NCBI GenBank assembly: GCA_036620675.1
Contig: JAZHEE010000013.1
Reading direction: 5' to 3' (one strand)
DNA from: Jejubacter sp036620675
Lineage (GTDB): Bacteria > Pseudomonadota > Gammaproteobacteria > Enterobacterales > Enterobacteriaceae
DNA length: 64,000 nucleotides
The notes below the pieces were generated by a model, which was not told the DNA's origin, did no database searches, and was given only the letters and a program-made list of their open reading frames with translations. Position numbers and translations under genes: made by a program. This document shows, piece by piece, positions 43,314-52,158 of this stretch; position 1 is the first letter of the stretch, and each line of letters starts with the position of its first letter.

Positions 43314-45161
43314 TCAGATAGACAGCTTGTTAATACGCTTGCCGCCGTACAACAGGTTGACGATGGCGCGCGTGCCGACAATAGCGGTGAACATCGAGGT
43401 CGCCACACCAATAGCGGTGGTAATGGCAAAGCCCTTGATGGAGCCGGTACCGACGGCGTAAAGAATGATGGCGGTAATCAGCGTGGTAATGTTGGCGTCG
43501 ATAATGGAGCTAAACGCGCCCTTATAGCCTTCGTGAATCGCCTGCTGTACCGAACGCCCGTTCTTAAGCTCTTCCTTAATACGTTCATTAATCAGTACGT
43601 TGGCATCCACCGCCACCGCCAGCGTGAGAACGATACCGGCGATCCCCGGCATGGTTAACGTGGCTCCCGGTAGCAGCGACATTACCCCAACGATCAACAC
43701 CAGGTTAGCGATAAGCGCAGAGGTGGCGATGATGCCGAACTTCTTATAGAAGAAGACCATAAAGATGATGGACGCCGCCAGCCCCCACAGACAGGCTTCC
43801 AGGCCCTGCTTGATGTTCTGCATCCCCAGGGTCGGCCCAATAGTGCGCTCTTCCACAATCTGAATCGGCGCAATCAACGCACCGGCGCGCAGCAGCAGGG
43901 AAAGCTGACGGGCTTCATTCGGGTTGCTGATACCGGTAATACGGAAGCTGTTGCCCAGACGCGACTGAATGTTCGCCACGTTGATCACTTCTTCCTGCTT
44001 CGCCAGGATGGCGCGCCCATTGGCATCTTTCTTACCGCTATCCTTGTACTCCACAAACAGGGTCGCCATCGGCTTACCGATGTTGTCCTTGGTGAAGTTA
44101 GACATGATGTTACCGCCAGCGCTGTCCAGCGAGATATTCACCTGCGGCTGGTTGTACTCATCCTGGCTGGAGGTGGAGTCGGTGATATGGTCGCCGGTCA
44201 GAATCACGCGCTTGTACAGCACAACCGGCTGCCCTTCGCGGGTTTTCTTCACTTCAGAATCGCCCGGTACGCGGCCGGAAGCGGCAGCGGACTGATCGAC
44301 GCTGGTGTTCACCAGACGGAACTCCAGGGTCGCCGTGGCGCCAAGAATTTCTTTAGCACGTGCGGTGTCCTGGATACCCGGCAGTTCGACCACGATACGA
44401 TCGGCGCCCTGTCGCTGTACCAGCGGTTCAGCAACACCCAACTGGTTTACACGATTACGCAGGATGTTAATGTTCTGCTGTACCGCATATTCACGCGCTT
44501 CGCGCAGCCTGTCGTCAGACATCACGGCGCGCAGGCCATTACTGCCCTGGCCGCTAATCACCAGGTCACGATGACGGCCCTGCAGGTAAGAAACCGCTTC
44601 ATCACGCGCGGAGCCGCTGCGAAAAGAGATATCCACGCCATAGTTGCTGGCTTTACGTACGTTGCTCCAGGCAATGCCCTTGTCGCGCAAATCGCTGCGC
44701 AGGCTGTCGATATTCTGCTCCTGAAGTTTGCCCAGAGCGGTTTCCATATCCACTTCCATCAGGAAGTGAACGCCACCGCGCAAATCAAGCCCCAGTTTCA
44801 TCGGCTCGGCAGCAATGGCCGACAGCCAGCGTGGGGTGGCGGGAGCAAGGTTGAGCGCCACAACGTACTGGTCGCCCAGTACTTCCATCAGGGATTCTCG
44901 GGCGCGCAGCTGTGTATCAGTGGAGTCAAAGCGGGCAAGGATTGAACCATCCTCCAGCGCTATCGACTTCGCGGAAATTTGTTCTTTTTTTAAGGTGTTC
45001 TGGACCTGGTTCAGCGTTTGCTCACTGGCGGCGACGCCGCGCGCGCCAGTGATCTGAACGGCCGGATCCTCACCATACAGGTTGGGGAGCGCATACAGCA
45101 GACCGACGACAAGAACGACGATCAGCATGATGTACTTCCACAAAGGATAACGGTTTAACAC
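43314..45161 (-). CDS. secD: Protein translocase subunit SecD
   Basis: SecD has one N-terminal helix, a large periplasmic region (P1 head and base, about 35-450) and five C-terminal helices like those of SecF. The 615 residues equal the E. coli length. Family blocks include GLDLRGGVHFLMEVD, VDANVLINERIKEELKNG and AFSSIIDANITTLITAI, which hold the proton-relay aspartates. It follows yajC by 27 bases. Confidence 0.98.
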   Translation of the reverse strand: MLNRYPLWKYIMLIVVLVVGLLYALPNLYGEDPAVQITGARGVAASEQTLNQVQNTLKKEQISAKSIALEDGSILARFDSTDTQLRARESLMEVLGDQYVVALNLAPATPRWLSAIAAEPMKLGLDLRGGVHFLMEVDMETALGKLQEQNIDSLRSDLRDKGIAWSNVRKASNYGVDISFRSGSARDEAVSYLQGRHRDLVISGQGSNGLRAVMSDDRLREAREYAVQQNINILRNRVNQLGVAEPLVQRQGADRIVVELPGIQDTARAKEILGATATLEFRLVNTSVDQSAAASGRVPGDSEVKKTREGQPVVLYKRVILTGDHITDSTSSQDEYNQPQVNISLDSAGGNIMSNFTKDNIGKPMATLFVEYKDSGKKDANGRAILAKQEEVINVANIQSRLGNSFRITGISNPNEARQLSLLLRAGALIAPIQIVEERTIGPTLGMQNIKQGLEACLWGLAASIIFMVFFYKKFGIIATSALIANLVLIVGVMSLLPGATLTMPGIAGIVLTLAVAVDANVLINERIKEELKNGRSVQQAIHEGYKGAFSSIIDANITTLITAIILYAVGTGSIKGFAITTAIGVATSMFTAIVGTRAIVNLLYGGKRINKLSI

Positions 45162-45188
45162 GGCAGTTCCCTTTGGGAAAACGGAAAA

Positions 45189-45521
45189 TTACAGCGCCTT
45201 CATAGTGCCTTTCGGCAGGACAGCTGCGACGAAGTCACGTTTGATGACCACTTCGGTGGTGTCGTTCAGCGCCATAACGATGTAGCCATTTTCCGCCACT
45301 TTAGAAACGCGCCCAACCAGACCGCCGTTGGTCAGCACTTCATCACCCTTGGCGATGGAGTCCATCAGTTTTTTATGCTCTTTGGTACGCTTCTGCTGCG
45401 GACGCAGGATCATAAAGTAGAAAATCAGGCCGAAAACCACCAGCATCAGAATCAGCGACATTGGGCTACCCTGAGCCGGAGCGCCGGTAGCGGCAACAGC
45501 ATCAGAAATGAAAAAACTCAT
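45189..45521 (-). CDS. yajC: Sec accessory subunit YajC
   Basis: YajC is the small partner of SecDF in the inner membrane. The 110-residue protein has one membrane helix (about 22-40, LILMLVVFGLIFYFMILRPQ) and the family core RPQQKRTKEHKKL...GDEVLTNGGLVGRV. It lies between tgt and secD, the usual tgt-yajC-secD-secF arrangement. Confidence 0.98.
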   Translation of the reverse strand: MSFFISDAVAATGAPAQGSPMSLILMLVVFGLIFYFMILRPQQKRTKEHKKLMDSIAKGDEVLTNGGLVGRVSKVAENGYIVMALNDTTEVVIKRDFVAAVLPKGTMKAL

Positions 45522-45542
45522 TAATTTTCCCTCATTTTTAGA

Positions 45543-46670
45543 TTAATCAACAGATAACGCTGGGACCGGTTTACCCTGACGTGTGTAAAAGTCCGCGACG
45601 AAGTGCTCTAATTTACCCTCTTCGATAGCCTGGCGTAAACCGGCCATCAAACGCTGGTAGTAACGCAGATTATGAATGGTATTGAGCCGCGCGCCCAGAA
45701 TTTCATTACAGCGATCAAGATGATGCAGGTAAGCGCGCGAATAATGGCGACACGTGTAGCAATCACACTCCGGATCCAGCGGCGACGTATCGCTCTTATG
45801 CTTCGCATTGCGAATTTTCACCACGCCATCGGTCACAAACAGGTGGCCGTTGCGCGCATTACGGGTCGGCATCACGCAGTCGAACATATCGATACCGCGG
45901 CGCACCCCTTCCACCAGATCTTCCGGTTTCCCCACGCCCATAAGGTACCGCGGCTTGTCCGCCGGAATCTGCGGGCAGACATGCTCAAGAATGCGATGCA
46001 TATCCGCTTTCGGTTCGCCGACAGCCAGGCCGCCGACAGCGTAGCCATCAAAACCTATCTCTACCAGCCCTTTAACCGAGATATCTCGTAAATCTTCGTA
46101 AACACTGCCCTGAATGATACCAAACAGCGCATTCGGGTTATTCAACTGGTCGAAGCGATCGCGGCTGCGTTTCGCCCAGCGCAGGGACATTTCCATCGAA
46201 CGTTTAGCGTAATCCCAGTCCGCCGGGTACGGGGTGCATTCGTCGAAGATCATCACGATATCGGAGCCGAGATCGTACTGAATCTCCATCGACTTTTCCG
46301 GACTCAGGAAAATAGAATCGCCGTTGATTGGGTTACGGAAGTGCACGCCCTCTTCGGTGATCTTACGAATATCCCCCAGGCTGAAGACCTGAAAACCGCC
46401 GGAATCGGTCAGAATCGGCCCTTTCCACTGCATAAAGTCGTGCAGATCGCCATGCAGCTTCATAATCTCCTGGCCAGGACGCAGCCACAGGTGAAAAGTA
46501 TTGCCCAGGATTATTTGCGCGCCGGTGGCTTCCACCTCTTCCGGCGTCATTCCTTTAACGGTGCCGTAGGTGCCTACTGGCATAAACGCGGGGGTTTCCA
46601 CCGTACCGCGTTCAAACACCAGACGACCGCGACGTGCGCGACCATCGGTGGTCTGAAGTTCAAATTTCAC
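45543..46670 (-). CDS. tgt: tRNA-guanine transglycosylase
   Basis: Tgt exchanges guanine 34 of tRNAs for Asp, Asn, His and Tyr with preQ1, the third queuosine gene in this window. The 375 residues equal the E. coli length. The catalytic segments DSGGFQVFSLG and FDCVMPTRNARNG carry the two aspartates. The zinc site is CDCYTCRHYSRAYLHHLDRCNE. The E. coli operon starts with queA; here a 337-base repeat array separates queA from tgt, so coupling may be weaker. Confidence 0.98.
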   Translation of the reverse strand: MKFELQTTDGRARRGRLVFERGTVETPAFMPVGTYGTVKGMTPEEVEATGAQIILGNTFHLWLRPGQEIMKLHGDLHDFMQWKGPILTDSGGFQVFSLGDIRKITEEGVHFRNPINGDSIFLSPEKSMEIQYDLGSDIVMIFDECTPYPADWDYAKRSMEMSLRWAKRSRDRFDQLNNPNALFGIIQGSVYEDLRDISVKGLVEIGFDGYAVGGLAVGEPKADMHRILEHVCPQIPADKPRYLMGVGKPEDLVEGVRRGIDMFDCVMPTRNARNGHLFVTDGVVKIRNAKHKSDTSPLDPECDCYTCRHYSRAYLHHLDRCNEILGARLNTIHNLRYYQRLMAGLRQAIEEGKLEHFVADFYTRQGKPVPALSVD

Positions 46671-46710
46671 TTATCCTCCAATCAGATACACAGTCTGACG
46701 GTTAAAACGC

Positions 46711-47050
46711 CCCTCACCCCGGCCCTCTCCCTGAGGGAGAGGGGGAAGGTCAAAACCAGGGGGGTTAATCCCTCGCTCTCCGGATGAGGGAGAAACCATG
46801 ACTTTTAATCCCCTCCTCGGGATGAGAGAGAAACCATGGCTTTTAATCCCCTCTCCCTCGGAATGAGGGAGAAACCATGGCTTTTAATCCCCTTCGCTCT
46901 CCGGATGAGAAAGAAACCATGACTTTTAATCCCCTCTCCCTCCGGATGAGGGAGAAACCATGGCTTTTAATCCCCTCTCCCTCCGGATGAGGGAGAAACC
47001 ATGGCTGTTAATCCCCTCTCCCCTCTGGGGAGAGGGTCAGGGTGAGGGGA
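46711..47050. repeat. 41-bp tandem repeat array with inverted palindromic ends between tgt and queA
   Basis: Six units carry the core AGAAACCAT at 46791, 46829, 46870, 46912, 46953 and 46994, giving steps of 38, 41, 42, 41 and 41 bases. Each unit reads roughly GGATGAGGGAGAAACCATGG then CTTTTAATCCCCTCTCCCTCC. The array is bracketed by two palindromic arms: CCCTCACCCCGGCCCTCTCC (from 46711) with GAGGGAGAGGG on the left, and CTCTCCCCTCTGGGGAGAGG (from 47016) running to GGTGAGGGGA (47050) on the right. The arms face each other. The unit length is not a multiple of three, so it is not coding. The right arm runs into the 3' end of queA. Confidence 0.9.
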
Positions 47051-48105
47051 TCATTAATGGCCTGCGGATTGTACGTGATAAACATCGCATCGCCATAGCT
47101 GAAAAATCGGTATTCCGCTTTTACCGCCTCCTGATAGGCGTGCATGGTGTGCTGATATCCCGCAAAAGCGGAAACCAGCATAATCAGCGTGGACTCCGGC
47201 AGGTGGAAGTTGGTGATCAGCGCATCGATAATCCGGTACTGGTAGCCGGGATAAATAAAGATCTGCGTGTCGTCGAAAAACGGCGCGATGATATCCTGCT
47301 GCGCCGCCTGGGCCGCACTTTCCAGCGAACGTACTGAGGTGGTACCCACCGCGATAACCCGATTGCCGCGAGCCTTACAGGCCAGCACCGCATCTACAAC
47401 ATCCTGGGGCACTTCTGCATATTCAGAGTGCATCACATGATCTTCAATGCTTTCTACCCGTACCGGCTGAAAGGTGCCTGCCCCCACGTGCAGGGTCACA
47501 AAAACCATCTCCACGCCTTTACGACGCAGAGCCTCCAGCAGCGGCTCATCGAAGTGCAGGCCCGCCGTTGGCGCGGCCACGGCGCCGGGCTTCTCGCTAT
47601 AGACCGTCTGATAGAGTTCACGGTCCGCTTCTTCATCCGGTCTGTCGATATAGGGCGGCAGCGGCATATGCCCAATCGCATTTAAAATTTCCAGTACCGG
47701 GCGCGGGTCGTTAAACTGAACTTCGAACAGCGCGTCGTGGCGCGCCAGCATAGTGGCCTGGATGCTTTCATCTTCGCCAAGCAGCAGTTCGGCACCCGGC
47801 TTCGGCGCTTTGGAGGCACGGATATGGGCCAGCACCCGATGCTCGTCCAGCACCCGCTCGACCAGCACCTCGATCCGCCCGCCGCTCGCCTTACGACCAA
47901 ACAGGCGCGCCGGAATCACCCGGGTATTATTAAAGACCAGCAGATCTCCGGGGTTGAGCTTATCGAGCAGATCGGTGAAAGTGCCATGCGTAAGCTGCCC
48001 GGTCGGCCCATCGAGTGACAATAAGCGACAGGCGCTCCGATTAGGCTGCGGATAGTGGGCGATCAGGGATTCAGGAAGTTCGAAAGAGAAATCGGCAAGA
48101 CGCAT
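47008..48105 (-). CDS. queA: S-adenosylmethionine:tRNA ribosyltransferase-isomerase QueA, with repeat-derived C-terminus
   Basis: QueA transfers and rearranges the ribosyl part of S-adenosylmethionine onto preQ1 in tRNA to give epoxyqueuosine. The 365-residue protein has the family blocks FELPESLIAHYP at the start, LVFNNTRVIPARLFGRK, and GAVAAPTAGLHFDEPLL. Up to MFITYNPQAIN it follows E. coli QueA (356 residues), but the natural end (ERVGE in E. coli) is replaced by about 15 residues (DPLTLTLSPEGRGD) encoded by the palindromic arm of the adjacent repeat. The body is intact, so activity is likely kept. It is divergent from acpH. Confidence 0.96.
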   Translation of the reverse strand: MRLADFSFELPESLIAHYPQPNRSACRLLSLDGPTGQLTHGTFTDLLDKLNPGDLLVFNNTRVIPARLFGRKASGGRIEVLVERVLDEHRVLAHIRASKAPKPGAELLLGEDESIQATMLARHDALFEVQFNDPRPVLEILNAIGHMPLPPYIDRPDEEADRELYQTVYSEKPGAVAAPTAGLHFDEPLLEALRRKGVEMVFVTLHVGAGTFQPVRVESIEDHVMHSEYAEVPQDVVDAVLACKARGNRVIAVGTTSVRSLESAAQAAQQDIIAPFFDDTQIFIYPGYQYRIIDALITNFHLPESTLIMLVSAFAGYQHTMHAYQEAVKAEYRFFSYGDAMFITYNPQAINDPLTLTLSPEGRGD

Positions 48106-48203
48106 GACAGGAAACTCAGGCTTAAAAACAGGCGGCCTAGTCTAGTGCCGGGGCGCTTTCCCTGCAACTGCTAACCCACCCTACACCACGAAATAAGGAT
48201 CTT

Positions 48204-48785
48204 ATGAACTTTCTCGCCCACCTGCATCTCGCCACTCTGGCCCGCAGTTCCCTTGCGGGAAATCTGCTGGCCGATTTTGTACGCGGCAACCCGGATGAGC
48301 AGTGGTCGCCGGAAGTGGCTGCTGGCATCTGGATGCACCGCCGCGTCGACGCCATGACCGACGGCCTGCCAGAAGTGCGCATCGCCCGGGAATGGTTCCG
48401 CCCGCAAACCCGCCGGGTTTCCCCCATTACCCTGGATGTGGTCTGGGATCACTTCCTGTCGCGCCACTGGCCGCGTATCTGTCCCGACCAACCCTTAGCG
48501 CAGTTTGTCGCCCGCGCCGAAGCGGCTATCACTCCTATCCTGCCGCAGGCACCTGAACGATTCGTCAATCTGAACCGCTACCTGTGGCCCGAACGCTGGC
48601 TGGAACGCTACGCCGATATGGCATTTATCGCCCGGGTACTGAATGGCATGGCAAACCGCCGCCCGAAGCTGGCGGCGCTGCGCGATTCCTGGCAGGATCT
48701 CGACGACCACTACGAAGCGCTCGAACGGCTGTTCTGGCAGTTTTATCCGCGTATGATGGCGCTGGCCCGCGAACGCCGGTTATAG
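48204..48785 (+). CDS. acpH: Acyl carrier protein phosphodiesterase
   Basis: AcpH removes the phosphopantetheine arm from acyl carrier protein. The 193 residues equal the E. coli length. It begins MNFLAHLHLATLARSSLAGN, with the HD-like metal residues in ADFVRG, WMHRRVDAMTD and WDHFLSRHW. It is convergent with malZ, and the two coding ends overlap by 43 bases on opposite strands. Confidence 0.96.
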   Translation: MNFLAHLHLATLARSSLAGNLLADFVRGNPDEQWSPEVAAGIWMHRRVDAMTDGLPEVRIAREWFRPQTRRVSPITLDVVWDHFLSRHWPRICPDQPLAQFVARAEAAITPILPQAPERFVNLNRYLWPERWLERYADMAFIARVLNGMANRRPKLAALRDSWQDLDDHYEALERLFWQFYPRMMALARERRL

Positions 48786-50605
48786 CCCTGACGACCTCGC
48801 CAGACGGTCACCGAACAGTTGGGCAGTTCCAGACTTTCGTCGTTAATCGCTCCTCCCCCCAACGCTCTGCGCCACTCGCAGTCCGCCAACAGCGGCGATG
48901 GCGCCAACGTAATCTTAGAAGCCGCGCCGCGATTAATGACCACCAGAACGCGTTCACGCTGCAAGACTCGCACAAAGGCCAGGATATCACCTTCGGCAAA
49001 CACCACCTGACAGCCGCCGTGCCGTAGCGCCATGCTCTGATGGCGCAGCTTCGCCAGCCGCTGATAGAGCGCCAGCAGCTCGCCGTCCTGCTGCGCTTTA
49101 TCCCACGGGAATGGCCGACGACACATCGGATCCATATCGCCCTCCACGCCGACTTCATCGCCGTAGTAGATACCGGGCACGCCCGGCCAGCAGAACATCC
49201 AGACCACGCCCAGCGGCAAACGCGCCCGAGCGTCGCCCAGTAGAGAGATAAAGCGCGGCGTATCATGGCTGTTCAGTTGGTTGAACATGCGAAGCTGCTG
49301 TTGATGCGACAGCCCGGCGCGGTACTGCTCCATCCAGGCCGCGCAGGTTTGGGCGTCGATCTGCTGCGGATCGTATGAGATATCGGTATTCGCCAGAAAC
49401 GCCCACACAGGGAAGGTAAAACCGCGATAGTTCATCGAGGCATCTTCAGCATCGGCCTGAAGCCACTGGCGCGCGTCGCCAAAATGTTCGCCGAAGACGA
49501 AAGCGTCCGCCCGGGTCTCTTTCGCCGCCTGGCGTATGCCCGCCACGTGACGCAGATTATTGCCCGCCCCGCCGCCTTCGCCGAGCATATGAGCCACATC
49601 CAGCCGCCAGCCGTCCATATTCCACGGTTCACGCAGCCAGTGGCGTACGACGCTGTTCTCATCGCGATAAATCTCATCCGCTACGCCGCTGGCTCGGTAG
49701 TCAAGCTTTGGCAGACTGGGGTATCCCAGCCAGTCCAGCGCCTTGCCTTCTGAAGAAAAGCTGTACCAGTCGCGCCAGGGAGACGCGGGGTTATGGCAGG
49801 CGCCGCTCGCCGATTCGCTGTGACGATCGAACCAACGATGAGTGTCGCCGGTATGGTTGAACACGCCGTCGAGGATCAGACGCATTCCCTGCTCCCGGGT
49901 ATTGTCGCGCAGGCGCAGCAGCGCCTCATCGCCGCCGAAAGCGGGATCGACGCGGCGATAATCTTCGGTATCGTATTTATGTACGCTGGGCGCCACAAAC
50001 ACCGGATTCAGGTACAGCGCCGTCACCCCCAGCGCTTTCAGCCAGGGCAGTTTTTCGCTGATTCCGTCCAGATCGCCGCCGTAAAAAGTGGATCCTCCCG
50101 CCTCTGCCGTTAATGGCTCATGCCATTCGCGGCGCACAATCTCGCCGTTTGCCGCATGATGCCAATATATCCGATCCTGTTCCGGTTTGCGTCGGGCGCT
50201 ACGGGCGAAGCGATCCGGGAATATTTGATAGAAGATCTGATCGGCCACCCAGTCAGGGCCATGATTCGGCTCATCCACGGCAAACATTTCCAGGCGAGGC
50301 GGCGGAAAATCACTAAAGCCCAGCGGCGCAAACCACCGCTGGCGCTCGGCCCACAGCAGCTTAAAGCAGTAACGGCGACGCGGTTGTCCACGACTCAAAT
50401 CGATCGTCGCACGCCACGCGGCAACGCCAGGACGAGGCTCCTGCGCCAGGCGGGTCATTTTCAACGGCGTCTCTTCGTTATCAATTTCGGTGCGCAGCAT
50501 CACGCGCTGCGGCAGCGCATCTCCCGCCAGCCACAGCGTAATCGTCATTTTCTGCTCCCGGACGGCCACAAAGGGCGCGACCGGCAAATGCCAGGCCTGT
50601 AACAT
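48743..50605 (-). CDS. malZ: Maltodextrin glucosidase MalZ
   Basis: MalZ releases glucose from the reducing end of maltodextrins in the cytosol. The 620-residue GH13 protein has an N-terminal beta domain (about 1-120) and a catalytic barrel with LDGVFNHTGD, GWRLDVAHMLGE (nucleophile Asp), FGEHFGDARQW (acid Glu) and NQLNSHDTPRF. E. coli MalZ ends soon after the final TVW; here about 18 further residues follow and overlap acpH by 43 bases. I did not assign a MalT site with confidence. Confidence 0.97.
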   Translation of the reverse strand: MLQAWHLPVAPFVAVREQKMTITLWLAGDALPQRVMLRTEIDNEETPLKMTRLAQEPRPGVAAWRATIDLSRGQPRRRYCFKLLWAERQRWFAPLGFSDFPPPRLEMFAVDEPNHGPDWVADQIFYQIFPDRFARSARRKPEQDRIYWHHAANGEIVRREWHEPLTAEAGGSTFYGGDLDGISEKLPWLKALGVTALYLNPVFVAPSVHKYDTEDYRRVDPAFGGDEALLRLRDNTREQGMRLILDGVFNHTGDTHRWFDRHSESASGACHNPASPWRDWYSFSSEGKALDWLGYPSLPKLDYRASGVADEIYRDENSVVRHWLREPWNMDGWRLDVAHMLGEGGGAGNNLRHVAGIRQAAKETRADAFVFGEHFGDARQWLQADAEDASMNYRGFTFPVWAFLANTDISYDPQQIDAQTCAAWMEQYRAGLSHQQQLRMFNQLNSHDTPRFISLLGDARARLPLGVVWMFCWPGVPGIYYGDEVGVEGDMDPMCRRPFPWDKAQQDGELLALYQRLAKLRHQSMALRHGGCQVVFAEGDILAFVRVLQRERVLVVINRGAASKITLAPSPLLADCEWRRALGGGAINDESLELPNCSVTVWRGRQGYNRRSRASAIIRG

Positions 50606-50709
50606 GATGAATTCCCCGTATCAGAAATTGGCCTCACCTTGCCATAAGGAAAACGGTGATAGCTCATCACTACAAAAAGATTCGGGGGAGGAGACAAGAG
50701 GAGGAGTCC

Positions 50710-50730
50710 GGCCGCCCGGTTTTGGCGGCC
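50710..50730 (-). terminator. Hairpin after proY
   Basis: GGCCGCC (50710-50716) pairs with GGCGGCC (50724-50730), 11 bases past the proY stop. It has no T run, so it is at best a weak terminator. Confidence 0.5.
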
Positions 50731-50740
50731 AGATCAGAGA

Positions 50741-52093
50741 TTATTTACTGCGGCGTCCTTTAACCCACCAGCCAACCAGCAGCAGCAGAATCCAGGCGAA
50801 ACCGACATACAGCGAGATGCGGGTTTCCGGATGATAGCCAATCAACGCAATGATAAAGGCCAGGAACACCAGACCCACCAGCGTGGTAGGGACTCCACCA
50901 GGCACTTTAAACTTCAAAGCCTTAACTTCGTCGGCGGGCAGTCGGCGGCGGAAGGCTATCTGCGACAGCAGAATCATAATCCACACCCAGACGGTCGCGA
51001 AGGTCGCCAGCGAAGCAATGACCAGGAACACGTTCTCCGGCATGATGTAGTTAAGGTACGCCGCCACCAGCAGCGCCACCGTCATCACCACCACCGTTAC
51101 CCAGGGAATTCCGTTGCGCGAAGTTTTCGCGAATATCTTCGGCGCGCTGCCCTGCTCCGCCATACCGTGCAGCATACGGCCTACACCGAACACATCGCTG
51201 TTAATCGCCGACAGAGAGGCGGTCAGCACCACGAAGTTCAGGATACTGGCGGCAAAGGCGATACCCATATGCTGGAAGGTCAGGACAAAGGGGCTGCCGT
51301 TGGTGCCCACCTGGTTCCAGGGATAAATGGACATAATCACGAACAGCGTTCCGACATAGAACACCAGAATACGCATCGGCACAGAATTAATGGCCCGGGG
51401 AATCGACTTCGCCGGATCTTTCGCTTCGCCTGCGGTGATGCCGATAATCTCTATCCCGCCGTAAGCGAACATCACCATCTGCAGCGACATAACCATCCCC
51501 AGCCAGCCGTTGGCGAAGAAGCCGCCATTGGTCCACAGATTATGAATGCCGGTCGGCTGGCCGCTATTGCCAATCCCCCAGATGATGATGCCGAAACCGG
51601 CTACGATCATCACAATAATGGTGGCAACCTTGAAGAAAGAAAACCAGAACTCCAGCTCGCCGAACACCTTCACGCTCATCAGGTTAATGGCGCAAATCAG
51701 CAACACCACGCTCAATACCCAAATCCAGTGCGGCACCGTCGGGAACCAGACCCCCATATAGATACCAAATGCCGTTACGTCGGCAATCGCCACTATCAGG
51801 ATCTCAAAGCAGTAGGTCCAGCCGGTGATATAACCGGCAAGCGGCCCCAGGTTCTCCTGGGCATAGCGGGAAAAGGAGCTGGCCGACGGGTTATGAACCG
51901 ACATCTCACCCAATGCGCGCATGATGATATAAGCCACCACGCCGCCGATAATATAGGCCAGCAGTACGCTCGGCCCCGCCATTCGGATGGCATCGGCCGA
52001 ACCATAGAACAATCCGGTGCCGATCGCCGACCCTAACGCCATAAAGCGTATATGCCGGGTACTCAGGCCACGTTTGAGCTTATTTTTTTCCAT
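50741..52093 (-). CDS. proY: APC-family amino acid permease ProY
   Basis: The 450-residue inner-membrane protein is of the amino acid-polyamine-organocation family with 12 membrane helices. It has the N-terminal signature LSTRHIRFMALGSAIGTGLFYGS and SLQMVMFAYGGIEIIGITAGEA in helices 6-7. By synteny (malZ-proY-brnQ-phoR) it is ProY, described as a cryptic proline transporter; histidine uptake has been proposed for relatives. It follows brnQ by 65 bases on the same strand across a terminator. Confidence 0.93.
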   Translation of the reverse strand: MEKNKLKRGLSTRHIRFMALGSAIGTGLFYGSADAIRMAGPSVLLAYIIGGVVAYIIMRALGEMSVHNPSASSFSRYAQENLGPLAGYITGWTYCFEILIVAIADVTAFGIYMGVWFPTVPHWIWVLSVVLLICAINLMSVKVFGELEFWFSFFKVATIIVMIVAGFGIIIWGIGNSGQPTGIHNLWTNGGFFANGWLGMVMSLQMVMFAYGGIEIIGITAGEAKDPAKSIPRAINSVPMRILVFYVGTLFVIMSIYPWNQVGTNGSPFVLTFQHMGIAFAASILNFVVLTASLSAINSDVFGVGRMLHGMAEQGSAPKIFAKTSRNGIPWVTVVVMTVALLVAAYLNYIMPENVFLVIASLATFATVWVWIMILLSQIAFRRRLPADEVKALKFKVPGGVPTTLVGLVFLAFIIALIGYHPETRISLYVGFAWILLLLVGWWVKGRRSK

Positions 52094-52116
52094 TGAACCA
52101 ATCCACTAAAATAAAA

Positions 52117-52140
52117 AACCACGGGGCTAAGCCCGTGGTT
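52117..52140 (-). terminator. Terminator of brnQ
   Basis: A 9-bp stem (52117-52125 with 52132-52140) is followed by six Ts on the minus strand, 18 bases past the brnQ stop. Confidence 0.85.
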
Positions 52141-52158
52141 AACAACAAACCTTTCTGG

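Noticed and set aside
46960..47337. A plus-strand frame starting in the 41-bp repeats
   Set aside because: The repeat unit is not a multiple of three and the frame continues as antisense to queA.
50831..52036. A 401-codon plus-strand frame opposite proY
   Set aside because: It is antisense to a conserved 12-helix permease, and the hydrophilic translation is the reverse of its hydrophobic codons.
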